Below, piece by piece: positions 26,657-34,862 of a stretch of 64,000 nucleotides of DNA. The stretch spans positions 1-64,000 of the forward strand of contig NZ_UEYQ01000016.1 of the NCBI RefSeq assembly GCF_900492205.1. Direction: 5' to 3'. The notes under the pieces were generated by a model. The model saw only the letters and a program-made list of their open reading frames with translations, had not been told where the DNA came from and did no database searches. The position numbers were made by a program, and so were the translations under genes. Within the stretch, counting starts at the first letter, position 1. The number at the start of each line of letters is the position of its first letter. This DNA comes from Ciceribacter sp. T2.26MG-112.2. Lineage in GTDB: Bacteria > Pseudomonadota > Alphaproteobacteria > Rhizobiales > Rhizobiaceae.

Positions 26657-27637
26657 TCACGGCGCGATGATCGGTTGCGCCTTCAAGATCGCCTCGCTGA
26701 CTTCCGTCCCGGCAAACAGGCTGCCGTGCTCGAACCAGGAACGCGGCGCCGGCGCGCCCCACAGCGTCTGGCGCTGCGGGTCTTTCAGGTCCCACTTGAT
26801 CGGCTCCAGGTCCGGATCGACCGTCTGGTAGTCGGAGCAGTAGATCTCGATGCGATGGCCGTCCGGATCGAGGATGTAGAGGAAGAAGGCGTTGGAAATG
26901 CCGTGGCGGCCGGGGCCGCGCTCGATATTGGCGAGATAGCCGGTGGTCGACATCAGGTCGAGCAGGTCGATGATGTTGAGCGGCGTCGGCACCCAGAAGG
27001 CGGTGTGGTGCAGGCGGGGCCCGAGACCATTGGTGAACGCCATGTCGTGCACGCCGCCCTTGCGATGCATCCAGGCCGCCCAGAGCCGCTTCGACTCGTC
27101 GTCCTCGGTATATTCGGTGACGCGAAAGCCCATCTCGTTGTAGAAGGCGACCGAGGCATCGACGTCTGGCGTGAAGCAGTTGAAGTGGTCGATCCGGAGC
27201 GGCTTGACGCCGTGATAGAGCTTGTACTGCTGGTGGATCGGCGCCAGGCGGTCCATCTTGAAGTAGAATTCCAGCGGCGTGCCAAAGATGTCGATCGCCC
27301 GCAGCGTGCGGCCCTGATACGGACGCTCCACCCAACCGTTCGCCAGCCCCTTGGCGTCGAAGAAGGCCTTGGCCTTGTCGAGGTCATCTTCCGCATAGAC
27401 CTTGAGCGAAAGCGCGGCGACTTCCGATTTCTCGCCCTTGCGCAGCACCATGCAGTGATGGCCGCGTTCCTCGAGCGCGCGCAGATAGATCGTAGAGGCA
27501 TCCTCGTCGGTCACCTGCAGGCCGAGCGTGTCGACATAAAAGGCGCGGCTGGCGGCCAGATCTTTGACGATGAATTCGACATGGCTGAGGCGCACGACGT
27601 TGAAGGGCGGATAAAGATTGGGCTGTGGTATCGGCAT
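26657..27637 (-). CDS. hpaD: 3,4-dihydroxyphenylacetate 2,3-dioxygenase (VOC-type extradiol)
   Basis: HpaD opens the ring of homoprotocatechuate next to a hydroxyl, forming 5-carboxymethyl-2-hydroxymuconate semialdehyde. The 326-residue protein has two VOC modules. The Fe/Mn ligands of the Brevibacterium enzyme map to His151 (RIDHFNCF), His210/211 (LHHTAFW) and Glu264 (HRIEIYCSDY). The start ATG at 27637 follows GGAGGAG. This is the VOC type, unlike the LigB-type HpaD of E. coli. Confidence 0.93.
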   Translation of the reverse strand: MPIPQPNLYPPFNVVRLSHVEFIVKDLAASRAFYVDTLGLQVTDEDASTIYLRALEERGHHCMVLRKGEKSEVAALSLKVYAEDDLDKAKAFFDAKGLANGWVERPYQGRTLRAIDIFGTPLEFYFKMDRLAPIHQQYKLYHGVKPLRIDHFNCFTPDVDASVAFYNEMGFRVTEYTEDDESKRLWAAWMHRKGGVHDMAFTNGLGPRLHHTAFWVPTPLNIIDLLDLMSTTGYLANIERGPGRHGISNAFFLYILDPDGHRIEIYCSDYQTVDPDLEPIKWDLKDPQRQTLWGAPAPRSWFEHGSLFAGTEVSEAILKAQPIIAP

Positions 27638-27748
27638 CGGGTTCTCCTCCTCTCCGTCCGAGCGGCCGGGCCGGTGACGGATCATCTCAAAGACAATTCA
27701 GGGCGCGGACCGGGATCGCTCGCCGCCGCCCGCGCCTAGGCAATCGGT

Positions 27749-29266
27749 TCAGCCGCCCAGCTTCGGGATGGCGTGGGCGCCGGTGGCAAAGGCGATATTC
27801 TTGGTTTCCATGTAGAAATCGAAGGACCAGTCGCCGCCGTCCCGGCCGATGCCGGAATTCTTCACCCCGCCGAACGGCGTCGGCAGGTGGCGGACGTTCT
27901 CCGAGTTCACCCAGATCATCCCGGCCTCCAGCCGGTCCGAGAAGCGGAAGGCGCGTGTCACGTCGGAGGTCCAGACATAGCCGGTCAGGCCGTACTGGAC
28001 GTCATTGGCGAGCGAAAGTGCCTCGGCCTCGTCCTTGAACGGGATGGCGGTCAGCACAGGCCCAAAGATTTCCTCCTGGGCGATGCGCATCTTGTTGTTG
28101 GCGCCGGTGAACAGGGTCGGCGAGACATAGCAGCCGCCGCCCGGGCCGTCGAACCTGGCGCCGCCGGCGGCAACCGTCGCCCCCTCGCCCCGGCCGATGT
28201 CGATATACTCCAGCACCTTCTTTTCATGCACCGGATGGATCAGCGGACCGACCACGGTTTCCGGATCGAGCGGATGGCCGACGTTGATGCGCTTGGCCTT
28301 TTCCGCGACCTTGGCGGTAAAGGCATCGTAGATGCTTTCCTCGACCAGCAGGCGCGAGGACGAGGTGCAGCGCTCGCCGTTCAGCGAATAGATCATGAAG
28401 ACGGCGGCGTCTGCTGCGCGCTCCAGATCGGCATCGGCAAACACGATCACCGGGTTCTTGCCGCCGAGCTCGAAATGTACGCGTTTGAGGGTATCGGCAC
28501 CCTGGCGCATGATCATCGAACCGGTGCGGCTTTCGCCGACGAAGCCTATCGCCTTGATGTCGGGATGTTCGGTCAGCGCCTTGCCGGCCTCTTCGCCAAG
28601 ACCGTTGACGAGGTTCCACACGCCCTTTGGCAGGCCGGCCCCTTCTGCGATCTCCACCAGCAGCCGGGCAGTGAGCGGCGAAAATTCGGCCGGCTTGTGC
28701 ACCACCGTGCAACCCGCCGCGAGCGCCGGCGCGATCTTCCAGGTCGACAGCATGAAGGGCGTGTTCCACGGCGTGATGACGCCGACGGGACCGATCGGCA
28801 CGCGCGTGGTCATATTGGTCTGATCGCTGGTGCGAAGCACCTTGCCGTCGCGCGCCTCCGGCGCCTTGTCGGCGAAGAAGCGGAAATTCTCCGCCCCGCG
28901 CAACGCCGCCTTGGACATGAATTTCAGCGCCTGGCCCGTATCCATGCACTCGACAAAGGCGATTTCCTCGGCGCGGGCGACGATGGCATCGGCAATCTTG
29001 TGCATCAGCTTCTTGCGCGCATCGCCGGGCATGGCGGCCCATTCGGCAAAGGCACCCTTGGCGGCCTTGGCGGCACGGTCGACATCCTCGGCCTTGCCGC
29101 GCGCAACCTTGGCCATAGGCTTGAGGTCGACGGGAGAGATAATCTCGAAGGCCGTCCCGTCGGCCGCCGGAACGCTTTCGCCGGCAATGTGATTGAGGAC
29201 ACCATCGGCCTTGAAACGGGCGAGATAGCCCTCGGCCTTGGCGATGTTTTCGTCGAGCTTCGACAT
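27749..29266 (-). CDS. hpaE: 5-carboxymethyl-2-hydroxymuconate semialdehyde dehydrogenase
   Basis: This NAD-dependent aldehyde dehydrogenase oxidises the ring-cleavage aldehyde to 5-carboxymethyl-2-hydroxymuconate. Its 505 residues match the family length. The general-base Glu lies in FELGGKNPVIV, the catalytic Cys in NGERCTSSSRLL, the cofactor/oxyanion region in ITPWNTPFMLSTWK, and the terminal VWTSDVTRAF...WVNSEN motif is typical of the HpaE/betaine aldehyde group. It lies 31 bases after hpaF in the operon. Confidence 0.93.
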   Translation of the reverse strand: MSKLDENIAKAEGYLARFKADGVLNHIAGESVPAADGTAFEIISPVDLKPMAKVARGKAEDVDRAAKAAKGAFAEWAAMPGDARKKLMHKIADAIVARAEEIAFVECMDTGQALKFMSKAALRGAENFRFFADKAPEARDGKVLRTSDQTNMTTRVPIGPVGVITPWNTPFMLSTWKIAPALAAGCTVVHKPAEFSPLTARLLVEIAEGAGLPKGVWNLVNGLGEEAGKALTEHPDIKAIGFVGESRTGSMIMRQGADTLKRVHFELGGKNPVIVFADADLERAADAAVFMIYSLNGERCTSSSRLLVEESIYDAFTAKVAEKAKRINVGHPLDPETVVGPLIHPVHEKKVLEYIDIGRGEGATVAAGGARFDGPGGGCYVSPTLFTGANNKMRIAQEEIFGPVLTAIPFKDEAEALSLANDVQYGLTGYVWTSDVTRAFRFSDRLEAGMIWVNSENVRHLPTPFGGVKNSGIGRDGGDWSFDFYMETKNIAFATGAHAIPKLGG

Positions 29267-29297
29267 GGTCAGGTCCTTTGTCTACCCCGGATGCGGG

Positions 29298-29684
29298 CTA
29301 TTGATCCCTGAGGCGGGCATGCATCGAATTCTTCTTCCAGCTCAGCGCCGGGTCGATCTCGACGACCTCGAGCGAGAGCGCGAAATGCGGGGCAGCCAGA
29401 AGCGGAGCGAGCTCGGCAGCGACCGCCGCCATGATCGCGTCGCCGGCGCGCTTCTTGTCTTCGGCGCTGCGGCCGGCGCCCAGGCGAAAGACCATGTCGA
29501 CAAAACCGTTTTCGATGTGCCGGTCGGCGATGGCATAATGCGGTGCGGGATAGGCGCGCACGCGCGGAGCCCCAATCTCGAACAAGCCGGTAGACAGGAT
29601 CGCCTCATGCGCCGCGCGACAAACAGCGGACATGTCCGCCTTTTGGTCGAGATTGGCGGAATACTCCAATCGCAGATGCGGCAC
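29298..29684 (-). CDS. hpaF: 5-carboxymethyl-2-hydroxymuconate delta-isomerase
   Basis: HpaF moves the double bond in 5-carboxymethyl-2-hydroxymuconate. It is a 128-residue tautomerase-superfamily protein. The start is a GTG at 29684 preceded by GAGGAGGAG. This gives MPHLRLEYSANL, so removal of Met exposes the catalytic Pro1. A longer in-frame extension to 29747 would bury Pro1 and is rejected. It is the first gene of the operon, immediately downstream of two candidate HpaR palindromes. Confidence 0.9.
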   Translation of the reverse strand: MPHLRLEYSANLDQKADMSAVCRAAHEAILSTGLFEIGAPRVRAYPAPHYAIADRHIENGFVDMVFRLGAGRSAEDKKRAGDAIMAAVAAELAPLLAAPHFALSLEVVEIDPALSWKKNSMHARLRDQ

Positions 29685-29713
29685 GTGCTCTCCTCCTCGT
29701 CCCGTCCATTTAT

Positions 29714-29725
29714 TTAACGTGTTAA
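29714..29725. promoter_or_regulatory. Candidate HpaR operator 1
   Basis: TTAACGTGTTAA is an imperfect 6+6 palindrome 30 bases upstream of the hpaF GTG codon. It shares its consensus (TTAACrCGTTAA, read on either strand) with two further sites at 29797 and 30723. Its place at the head of the operon fits a MarR-type repressor site. Confidence 0.6.
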
Positions 29726-29796
29726 TTAGAATGGCGGAGTGTGTCAAGGGGAGGACGCGCCACTCCCCCGCCGGACTTGCGACCGAAACGATTCAC

Positions 29797-29808
29797 TTAA
29801 CGCGTTAA
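29797..29808. promoter_or_regulatory. Candidate HpaR operator 2
   Basis: TTAACGCGTTAA is a perfect palindrome, 83 bases (eight helical turns) from the first candidate operator measured start to start. The pair lies between the hpaA stop and the hpaF start, so both could be bound on one face of the DNA. Confidence 0.6.
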
Positions 29809-29839
29809 TGAGGCAGGAACGACGGCCTGCCCTCAGGCG

Positions 29840-30727
29840 CTACGGGCGCGCATCCCCGCCAACCGGCGCGCCGGCATGCTGTCCTTCGCGCCAGACGCCC
29901 GGTGGCTCGCCCGTGCGCTGGCGGAAGAAGCGCGAGAAATAGGCCGGATCCTTGAAACCGGTCTCGTAGGCAATGTCCTCCACCGTGCGGACGGTGAAAA
30001 GCAGCAACCGCTTGGCCTCCAGCAGGCGTCGATCGTTGATCAGCTCTTTCACCCCCTTGCCATGCACCAGGGAAGCGGCCTTGGCGACAAGATGCGGGGT
30101 CGAGCCCAGCATCCCGACATAGTCGCCGACGCTTCTATCCTCGCGAAAATAGAGGTCGATCAGTCGCTTCAGTTCGCTTGCCAAGGCTACAGGGCCTGCC
30201 GATCGCATGATGGCGGCCTGCGACGAGAGCCGCGCCATGAAGGACAGCACGGCGGAGGCGAGCGGCAGCACGATCTTCTCCATGCCCGGCTGGCCCGTCA
30301 GGTATTCCTCATGCGCCATCAGCATCAGCGCGCGCATTCGCTCCCAGGTCGGGTCACACCGCTCCGAGCGCAACATGATCGGCCGGTCGAGCGGCAGCAG
30401 ACTATGGGCCGCGACCAGCGGCAATACACCGTCGGCGATCGAGATCACCACGGCATCCGAATTCGGCCCCACATCGAAGCCATGCACGACATGGCTCGGC
30501 ACGAAGCTGATCGCCGGCGCCGAAAATTCCAATGTTTTGTCTTCGATCAGGTAGGACCCGCCGCCCCGGGTCCAGAAGGTCACCTGCGCCAACTGCTCGT
30601 GCATGTGCGGTTCCGCCCGGCCGTGATGGATATGCTGCCGCTGCGAAATCAGCTCGACGTGCAGGAAGCCGATATCGAGCGGACGGGGGGTCTCGCCATA
30701 AATGAAATAGCTCGGAATGTCGTTCAC
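29840..30727 (-). CDS. hpaA: AraC-family activator of 4-hydroxyphenylacetate catabolism
   Basis: The 295-residue protein has an N-terminal cupin sensing domain (HHGRAEPHMHEQLAQVTFWT supplies the His-rich strand, about residues 34-53) and two C-terminal helix-turn-helix motifs (VGDYVGMLGSTPHLVAKAAS, and VEDIAYETGFKDPAYFSRFF). It matches the HpaA/PobR group, which activates aromatic hydroxylase genes when bound to 4-hydroxyphenylacetate or 4-hydroxybenzoate. Being divergent from hpaB supports HpaA. Translation starts with GTG, and the start codon overlaps a candidate HpaR palindrome. Confidence 0.87.
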   Translation of the reverse strand: MNDIPSYFIYGETPRPLDIGFLHVELISQRQHIHHGRAEPHMHEQLAQVTFWTRGGGSYLIEDKTLEFSAPAISFVPSHVVHGFDVGPNSDAVVISIADGVLPLVAAHSLLPLDRPIMLRSERCDPTWERMRALMLMAHEEYLTGQPGMEKIVLPLASAVLSFMARLSSQAAIMRSAGPVALASELKRLIDLYFREDRSVGDYVGMLGSTPHLVAKAASLVHGKGVKELINDRRLLEAKRLLLFTVRTVEDIAYETGFKDPAYFSRFFRQRTGEPPGVWREGQHAGAPVGGDARP

Positions 30728-30734
30728 ACGTTAA
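30723..30734. promoter_or_regulatory. Candidate HpaR operator 3, in the hpaA-hpaB intergenic region
   Basis: TTCACACGTTAA differs at one position from TTAACACGTTAA, the reverse complement of candidate operator 1. It overlaps the GTG start of hpaA on the minus strand and lies about 95 bases upstream of hpaB. It could let HpaR also control hpaA and perhaps hpaBC. Confidence 0.5.
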
Positions 30735-30828
30735 CCACCGAAAAAAGTACAAGCGATTTCGCCATTCTGTGCATGGGCGGAGCTCTCATCAAGACCTAAT
30801 TTGGACAAAGAGGAACAGGGAGGAAACC

Positions 30829-32391
30829 ATGAGATCCGAAGACTACCGCGCCGACACCAGGCGTCCGTTCACCGGCGCCGAATACATCGCCTCGCTGCGC
30901 GATGGCCGCGAGGTCTATATCAACGGCGAACGCATCGCCGACGTCACCACCCATCCTTCGATGCGCAATTCGGTGCGCTCGCTGGCGCGCCTCTACGATG
31001 CCCTGCACGATCCGGCCAAGAAGGACCTGCTGACCACGCCGACCGACACCGGCAATGGCGGCTATACCCACAAGTTCTTCAAGATCGCCCGCTCCGTCGA
31101 CGATCTGGTCGGCCAGCAGGCGGCGATCACCGAATGGGCCCGCATGTCCTATGGCTGGATGGGCCGCACCGCCGATTACAAGGCGGCGCTCATGAACACG
31201 CTCTCGGCCAATGCCGAATGGTATGGCGACTATAAGGACAATGCCATTGCCTGGCACAAGCGGACCCAGGAATCGGCCTTGTTCCTCAACCACGCGATCG
31301 TCAACCCGCCGATCGACCGCCACAAGCCGGCCGAGCACGTCAAGGACGTCTTCGTCCACGTGACCAGGGAAACCGACGCCGGCATCTATGTTTCCGGCGC
31401 CAAGGTCGTTGCGACCTCGTCGGCGCTGACCCACTACAACCTTCTGGCACAGGCCTCTGCGACGGTCACCGAGGACCCCTCGCTGTCGATCACCTTCATC
31501 GCCCCGATGAATGCACCGGGCATCAAGATGTTCTGCCGCACCTCCTATGAGCAGACAGCGAACACGACGGCCGAACCGTTCGACTATCCGTTGTCCTCGC
31601 GCTTCGACGAGAACGACGCGATCCTCGTGCTCGACAATGTCTTCGTGCCCTGGGAGGATGTGCTGATCTACAAGGATGCCAAGCGCATCCTGTCGTTTAC
31701 GGTCATGTCGGGCTTCATGCACGGCTACTGTTTCCAGGGCTGCAACCGCTTCGTCGTCAAGCTGGAATTCCTCGCCGGCCTGTTGGCCAAGGCGCTGCGC
31801 GCCACCGGCGGCGACGCCTTTCGCGGCAACCAGGCCATGCTGGGCGAGGTGATCGCGCTGCGCCACAAGTTCAAGAGCTTTGCCGACACCATGGCCCGCA
31901 ACCCGATCGAATGGGTGAACGGCACCAAGCTGCCGAACCTTGAGGCGGCGCTCTGCTACCGCACTTTCATGTCGGACGCCTATCCCCGCATCATCGACCT
32001 GATCCGCCGCACCGTCGCCTCGGGCCTGATCTACCTGCCTTCCTCGGCCAAGGATTTCGCCAATCCGGAGATCGACCGCTATCTGGCGCAGTATGTGCGC
32101 GGCTCGAACGACATGGGTCATATCGAGCGCATCAAGATCATGAAGCTCCTGTGGGACGCGACCGGGACCGAATTCGGCGGGCGCCACGCGCTTTACGAAC
32201 TGAACTATGCCGGCGCCCCGGAAGACGTGCGTCTGCAGGTGTTGAAGGGCGCAGAGAAGGGCACGATCCTGCGCGACATGGAGGCTTTGGTCGACACCTG
32301 CATGAACGACTACGACGAGAAGGGCTGGACCGGCGACACCTGGCTCGGGCCGATTGGCAGCGAACCACCGCTGCGCAGCGCAGCCGAATAG
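30829..32391 (+). CDS. hpaB: 4-hydroxyphenylacetate 3-monooxygenase, oxygenase component
   Basis: HpaB hydroxylates 4-hydroxyphenylacetate to 3,4-dihydroxyphenylacetate using FADH2 supplied by HpaC. The 520-residue protein has the usual length. The start MRSEDYRADT follows AGGGAGGAAACC. Motifs include TGAEYIASLRDGREVYINGE at the N-terminus, ARMSYGWMGRTADYKAA with the active-site Arg and Tyr, and LFLNHAIVNPPIDRHK of the flavin pocket. hpaC follows by 10 bases. Confidence 0.95.
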   Translation: MRSEDYRADTRRPFTGAEYIASLRDGREVYINGERIADVTTHPSMRNSVRSLARLYDALHDPAKKDLLTTPTDTGNGGYTHKFFKIARSVDDLVGQQAAITEWARMSYGWMGRTADYKAALMNTLSANAEWYGDYKDNAIAWHKRTQESALFLNHAIVNPPIDRHKPAEHVKDVFVHVTRETDAGIYVSGAKVVATSSALTHYNLLAQASATVTEDPSLSITFIAPMNAPGIKMFCRTSYEQTANTTAEPFDYPLSSRFDENDAILVLDNVFVPWEDVLIYKDAKRILSFTVMSGFMHGYCFQGCNRFVVKLEFLAGLLAKALRATGGDAFRGNQAMLGEVIALRHKFKSFADTMARNPIEWVNGTKLPNLEAALCYRTFMSDAYPRIIDLIRRTVASGLIYLPSSAKDFANPEIDRYLAQYVRGSNDMGHIERIKIMKLLWDATGTEFGGRHALYELNYAGAPEDVRLQVLKGAEKGTILRDMEALVDTCMNDYDEKGWTGDTWLGPIGSEPPLRSAAE

Positions 32392-32401
32392 GGAGAGCGC
32401 C

Positions 32402-32905
32402 ATGCAGGCCGGTGTATCGAAGACCGAGTTCCGCAATGCCATGGCGCGCGTCTGCGCCCCCGTCAACATCGTCACCACCAACGGACCCGCCGGACGCGGC
32501 GGGTTCACCGCCACCGCCATGTGCTCCGTGACCGACGAACCGCCGACGCTCCTCGTCTGCATGAACGGCCGCTCCACCCAGACCGGCCTGTTCCTCGAGA
32601 ACAAGCGCTTCTGCGTCAACGTGCTGAGCCCGGAGCATCAGGGTCTCGCCAACCTCTTTGCCGGCGGCAGCGCAGATATGGGCGCGCGCTACGCCGCCGC
32701 GAACTGGGTCGGCATGACGGGTGGCACCGAGGCGCTGGCCGATGCCATCGTCTCCTTCGACTGCCTGCTCGAGGACGTGCGTCAGGTCGGCACCCATCAT
32801 GTCTTCATCGGCCGGGTCGAGAGCCTCCGCGCGCGCACCGACGGTCACGCCCTGGCCTATTTCGACCGCAGCTATGTCCAGGTGCCGAGCCTGCTGGCGG
32901 GCTGA
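32402..32905 (+). CDS. hpaC: Flavin reductase component of 4-hydroxyphenylacetate 3-monooxygenase
   Basis: HpaC reduces FAD with NADH for HpaB. The 167-residue protein has a FMN-binding split-barrel fold: FRNAMARVCAPVNIVTTNGP, GFTATAMCSVTDEPPTLLVC, and the central KRFCVNVLSPEHQGLANLFAG are typical flavin-reductase-like motifs. It is preceded by GGGAGAGCGCC and followed by a strong terminator. Confidence 0.94.
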   Translation: MQAGVSKTEFRNAMARVCAPVNIVTTNGPAGRGGFTATAMCSVTDEPPTLLVCMNGRSTQTGLFLENKRFCVNVLSPEHQGLANLFAGGSADMGARYAAANWVGMTGGTEALADAIVSFDCLLEDVRQVGTHHVFIGRVESLRARTDGHALAYFDRSYVQVPSLLAG

Positions 32906-32941
32906 GTTGCCTCGGCCGACACACGACACCTGCAACAAATT

Positions 32942-32970
32942 GAGCCGCGGCGATGATCTCGCCGCGGCTC
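32942..32970. terminator. Bidirectional intrinsic terminator between hpaC and the TRAP genes
   Basis: A 12-base stem (GAGCCGCGGCGA / TCGCCGCGGCTC) around the loop TGATC is followed by TTTCTCTTCC on the plus strand; AAATTGA precedes it, giving a short T-run on the minus strand. It can end hpaBC and the convergent TRAP operon. Confidence 0.85.
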
Positions 32971-33001
32971 TTTCTCTTCCAGTCGCTCGAAGGCTGTCCG
33001 G

Positions 33002-34327
33002 TCAGTTCGACAGCATATGCGGCAACCACAGCGATATCGCCGGGAAGGCAATCAGCAGCGCCAGGCGCACCAGCTCGCCGAGGAAGAACGGGAAGACCCC
33101 CTTGAAGGTCTGGCCCATCGGCACGTCCTTGGCGAGCGAACTGATGACGAAGACGTTCATCCCCACCGGTGGCGTGATCAATCCGAGTTCGACGACGATC
33201 AGGGCGAGGATACCGAACCAGATCTTCACGTCTTCCGGGTCCATGCCGAAGTCGAGTTCGCTGACCACCGGCCAGAAAAACGGCATGACCAGGAGGATCA
33301 TCGACATGGAATCCATCAGGCAGCCGAGGATGATCAGCGCGATCAGCAAGAGGATCAGGATCACCATCGGCGAGAGGCCGGAATTGACCATCATCTCCGC
33401 CGCCGCCTGGGGAACGCCGCCACGCGACATGAAGATCTTCAACAGTTCCGCGCCGAGCAGGATCAGGTAGATCATGCCGGTGGTCTTGGCAGTCTCGAGC
33501 AGGGCCCAGCGATAATCCTTGAGGTTTACGCCGCGCCGCAGCGAACCGTAGATCGCCACCAGCGCCACCCCGACGGCCGCCGCCGGTGTGGGATTGTAGA
33601 AGCCGACATAGATGCCGCCGATGACGATGACGAAGATCGCCAGCACCGGCACGACGCCGAAGGTCGCCGACAGCCATTCCGCCCGCGACAGCTTGTCGCC
33701 GGCCGGACCCGATTCGGGCGAGACGCGCACATAGATGGCGATCACCAGGATGAACAGCGCAACCGCGATCAGGCCGGGGAAGAGGGCTGCGGCAAACATC
33801 GAGACGATGTTGGCCTCGACGATGATCGCATAGACGACCAGCACCACGGAGGGAGGGATCAGAATGCCGAGCAATCCGCCGGCCGCGAGCGTCCCGGTCG
33901 CCAGCGCGCCCGAATACCGGTAGCGCTTGAGTTCCGGCAGAGCCACCTGGCCCATGGTCGTGGCGGTGGCAAGCGAGGAGCCGCAAACCGCGCCGAAGCC
34001 CGCGCAGGCCGCGATCGCCGACATGGCCACACCGCCGCGCATGCGCCCGAACCAGGCATTGGCCGCGCGAAACAGGTCCTGGGACAGGCCGGCGCGGGTG
34101 GCGATATAACCCATCAGCACGAACATCGGGATGACCGACATGTCGTATTTTGAGAACTGGCTGAAGCCGAGCGTCTTCAACTGGTTGAGGAAGACACCGG
34201 GTCCATTGAGGGCGATCGTGCCGACCGCGCCGACGACGATCATCGCATAGGCGATCGGTACACGGATGCCGATCAGGACGATCAGTGCGCCAAGGCCGAC
34301 CAGCCCGAGGAAAAGACTATTATCCAT
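33002..34327 (-). CDS. TRAP transporter large permease (DctM family)
   Basis: The 441-residue inner-membrane transport subunit has about 12 helices. Typical TRAP motifs are PIAYAMIVVGAVGTIALNGP, the GIYVGFYNPTPAAAVGVALV segment and LGCLMDSMSMILLVMPFFWP. It uses an ion gradient to import an anion delivered by the binding protein. Its start overlaps the stop of the small permease gene. The protein sits at the end of a dctP-dctQ-dctM-like cluster downstream of a TPP-enzyme gene. Confidence 0.93.
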   Translation of the reverse strand: MDNSLFLGLVGLGALIVLIGIRVPIAYAMIVVGAVGTIALNGPGVFLNQLKTLGFSQFSKYDMSVIPMFVLMGYIATRAGLSQDLFRAANAWFGRMRGGVAMSAIAACAGFGAVCGSSLATATTMGQVALPELKRYRYSGALATGTLAAGGLLGILIPPSVVLVVYAIIVEANIVSMFAAALFPGLIAVALFILVIAIYVRVSPESGPAGDKLSRAEWLSATFGVVPVLAIFVIVIGGIYVGFYNPTPAAAVGVALVAIYGSLRRGVNLKDYRWALLETAKTTGMIYLILLGAELLKIFMSRGGVPQAAAEMMVNSGLSPMVILILLLIALIILGCLMDSMSMILLVMPFFWPVVSELDFGMDPEDVKIWFGILALIVVELGLITPPVGMNVFVISSLAKDVPMGQTFKGVFPFFLGELVRLALLIAFPAISLWLPHMLSN

Positions 34328-34857
34328 CAGTGATACACATTCCTGCTGGGGTGGGCGATATCCTGATAGCTCTCGGCGAGCGTGACGACGGCGGCGACGG
34401 CGACCAGGATCAGCGAAATGACGATCGGCACGAAGGCATAGCCGATCTGAATTTGCAGGATGGCAGTCTGGTAATCATAGGAGAACTGGTCCTGCGTGCC
34501 GATCCATGTCCGCCAGGCCATGACGACGGAGAACACCAGGGCGATGATCGCGGAGAAGAACACGAGAACCGCTTGCCAGCGGCGGCCGAGCCCGGAGGTG
34601 AAGATGTCCGCGGTGACATTGGCGCCGGTCAGTTGGCAATAGGGCAGGAATGCGAAGGCGCCGACGGCGACCCCGAGTTCGGTCAATTCGAAATCACCCG
34701 GCAGCGGATGGCCGAACGCGCCGGTGACGACGCTGATGCTCTGGATCGCGACGACGGCGAGGATGACGACCCCGCCGAGCAGTGCCCAGGCCTCGATAAG
34801 GCGGTGGGTGAGGCCTTTCGGCCCCACCCTTTCTTCGTTTTGCGTGGTGGCGTCCAT
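34327..34857 (-). CDS. TRAP transporter small permease (DctQ family)
   Basis: This is a four-helix membrane subunit of 176 residues from ATG 34857; a longer in-frame extension runs into the dctP-like gene and has no family support. The fold is seen in LLGGVVILAVVAIQSISVVT and TELGVAVGAFAFLPYCQLTG, followed by VTADIFTSGLGRRWQ. It pairs with the large permease and overlaps it at the codon level. Confidence 0.9.
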   Translation of the reverse strand: MDATTQNEERVGPKGLTHRLIEAWALLGGVVILAVVAIQSISVVTGAFGHPLPGDFELTELGVAVGAFAFLPYCQLTGANVTADIFTSGLGRRWQAVLVFFSAIIALVFSVVMAWRTWIGTQDQFSYDYQTAILQIQIGYAFVPIVISLILVAVAAVVTLAESYQDIAHPSRNVYH

Positions 34858-34862
34858 CGCGC

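Noticed and set aside
29685-29747. N-terminally extended HpaF start
   Set aside because: It would place 21 residues before the catalytic proline, whereas the GTG at 29684 has a strong ribosome-binding site and exposes Pro1.
29840-30727. PobR (4-hydroxybenzoate regulator) as identity of the AraC gene
   Set aside because: The families are close, but the gene diverges from hpaB and lies at the head of the hpa operon, with no pobA present.
30796-32619. 607-codon open frame antisense to hpaB/hpaC
   Set aside because: HpaB and HpaC are certain by motifs and length; the antisense frame is a codon-bias artefact.
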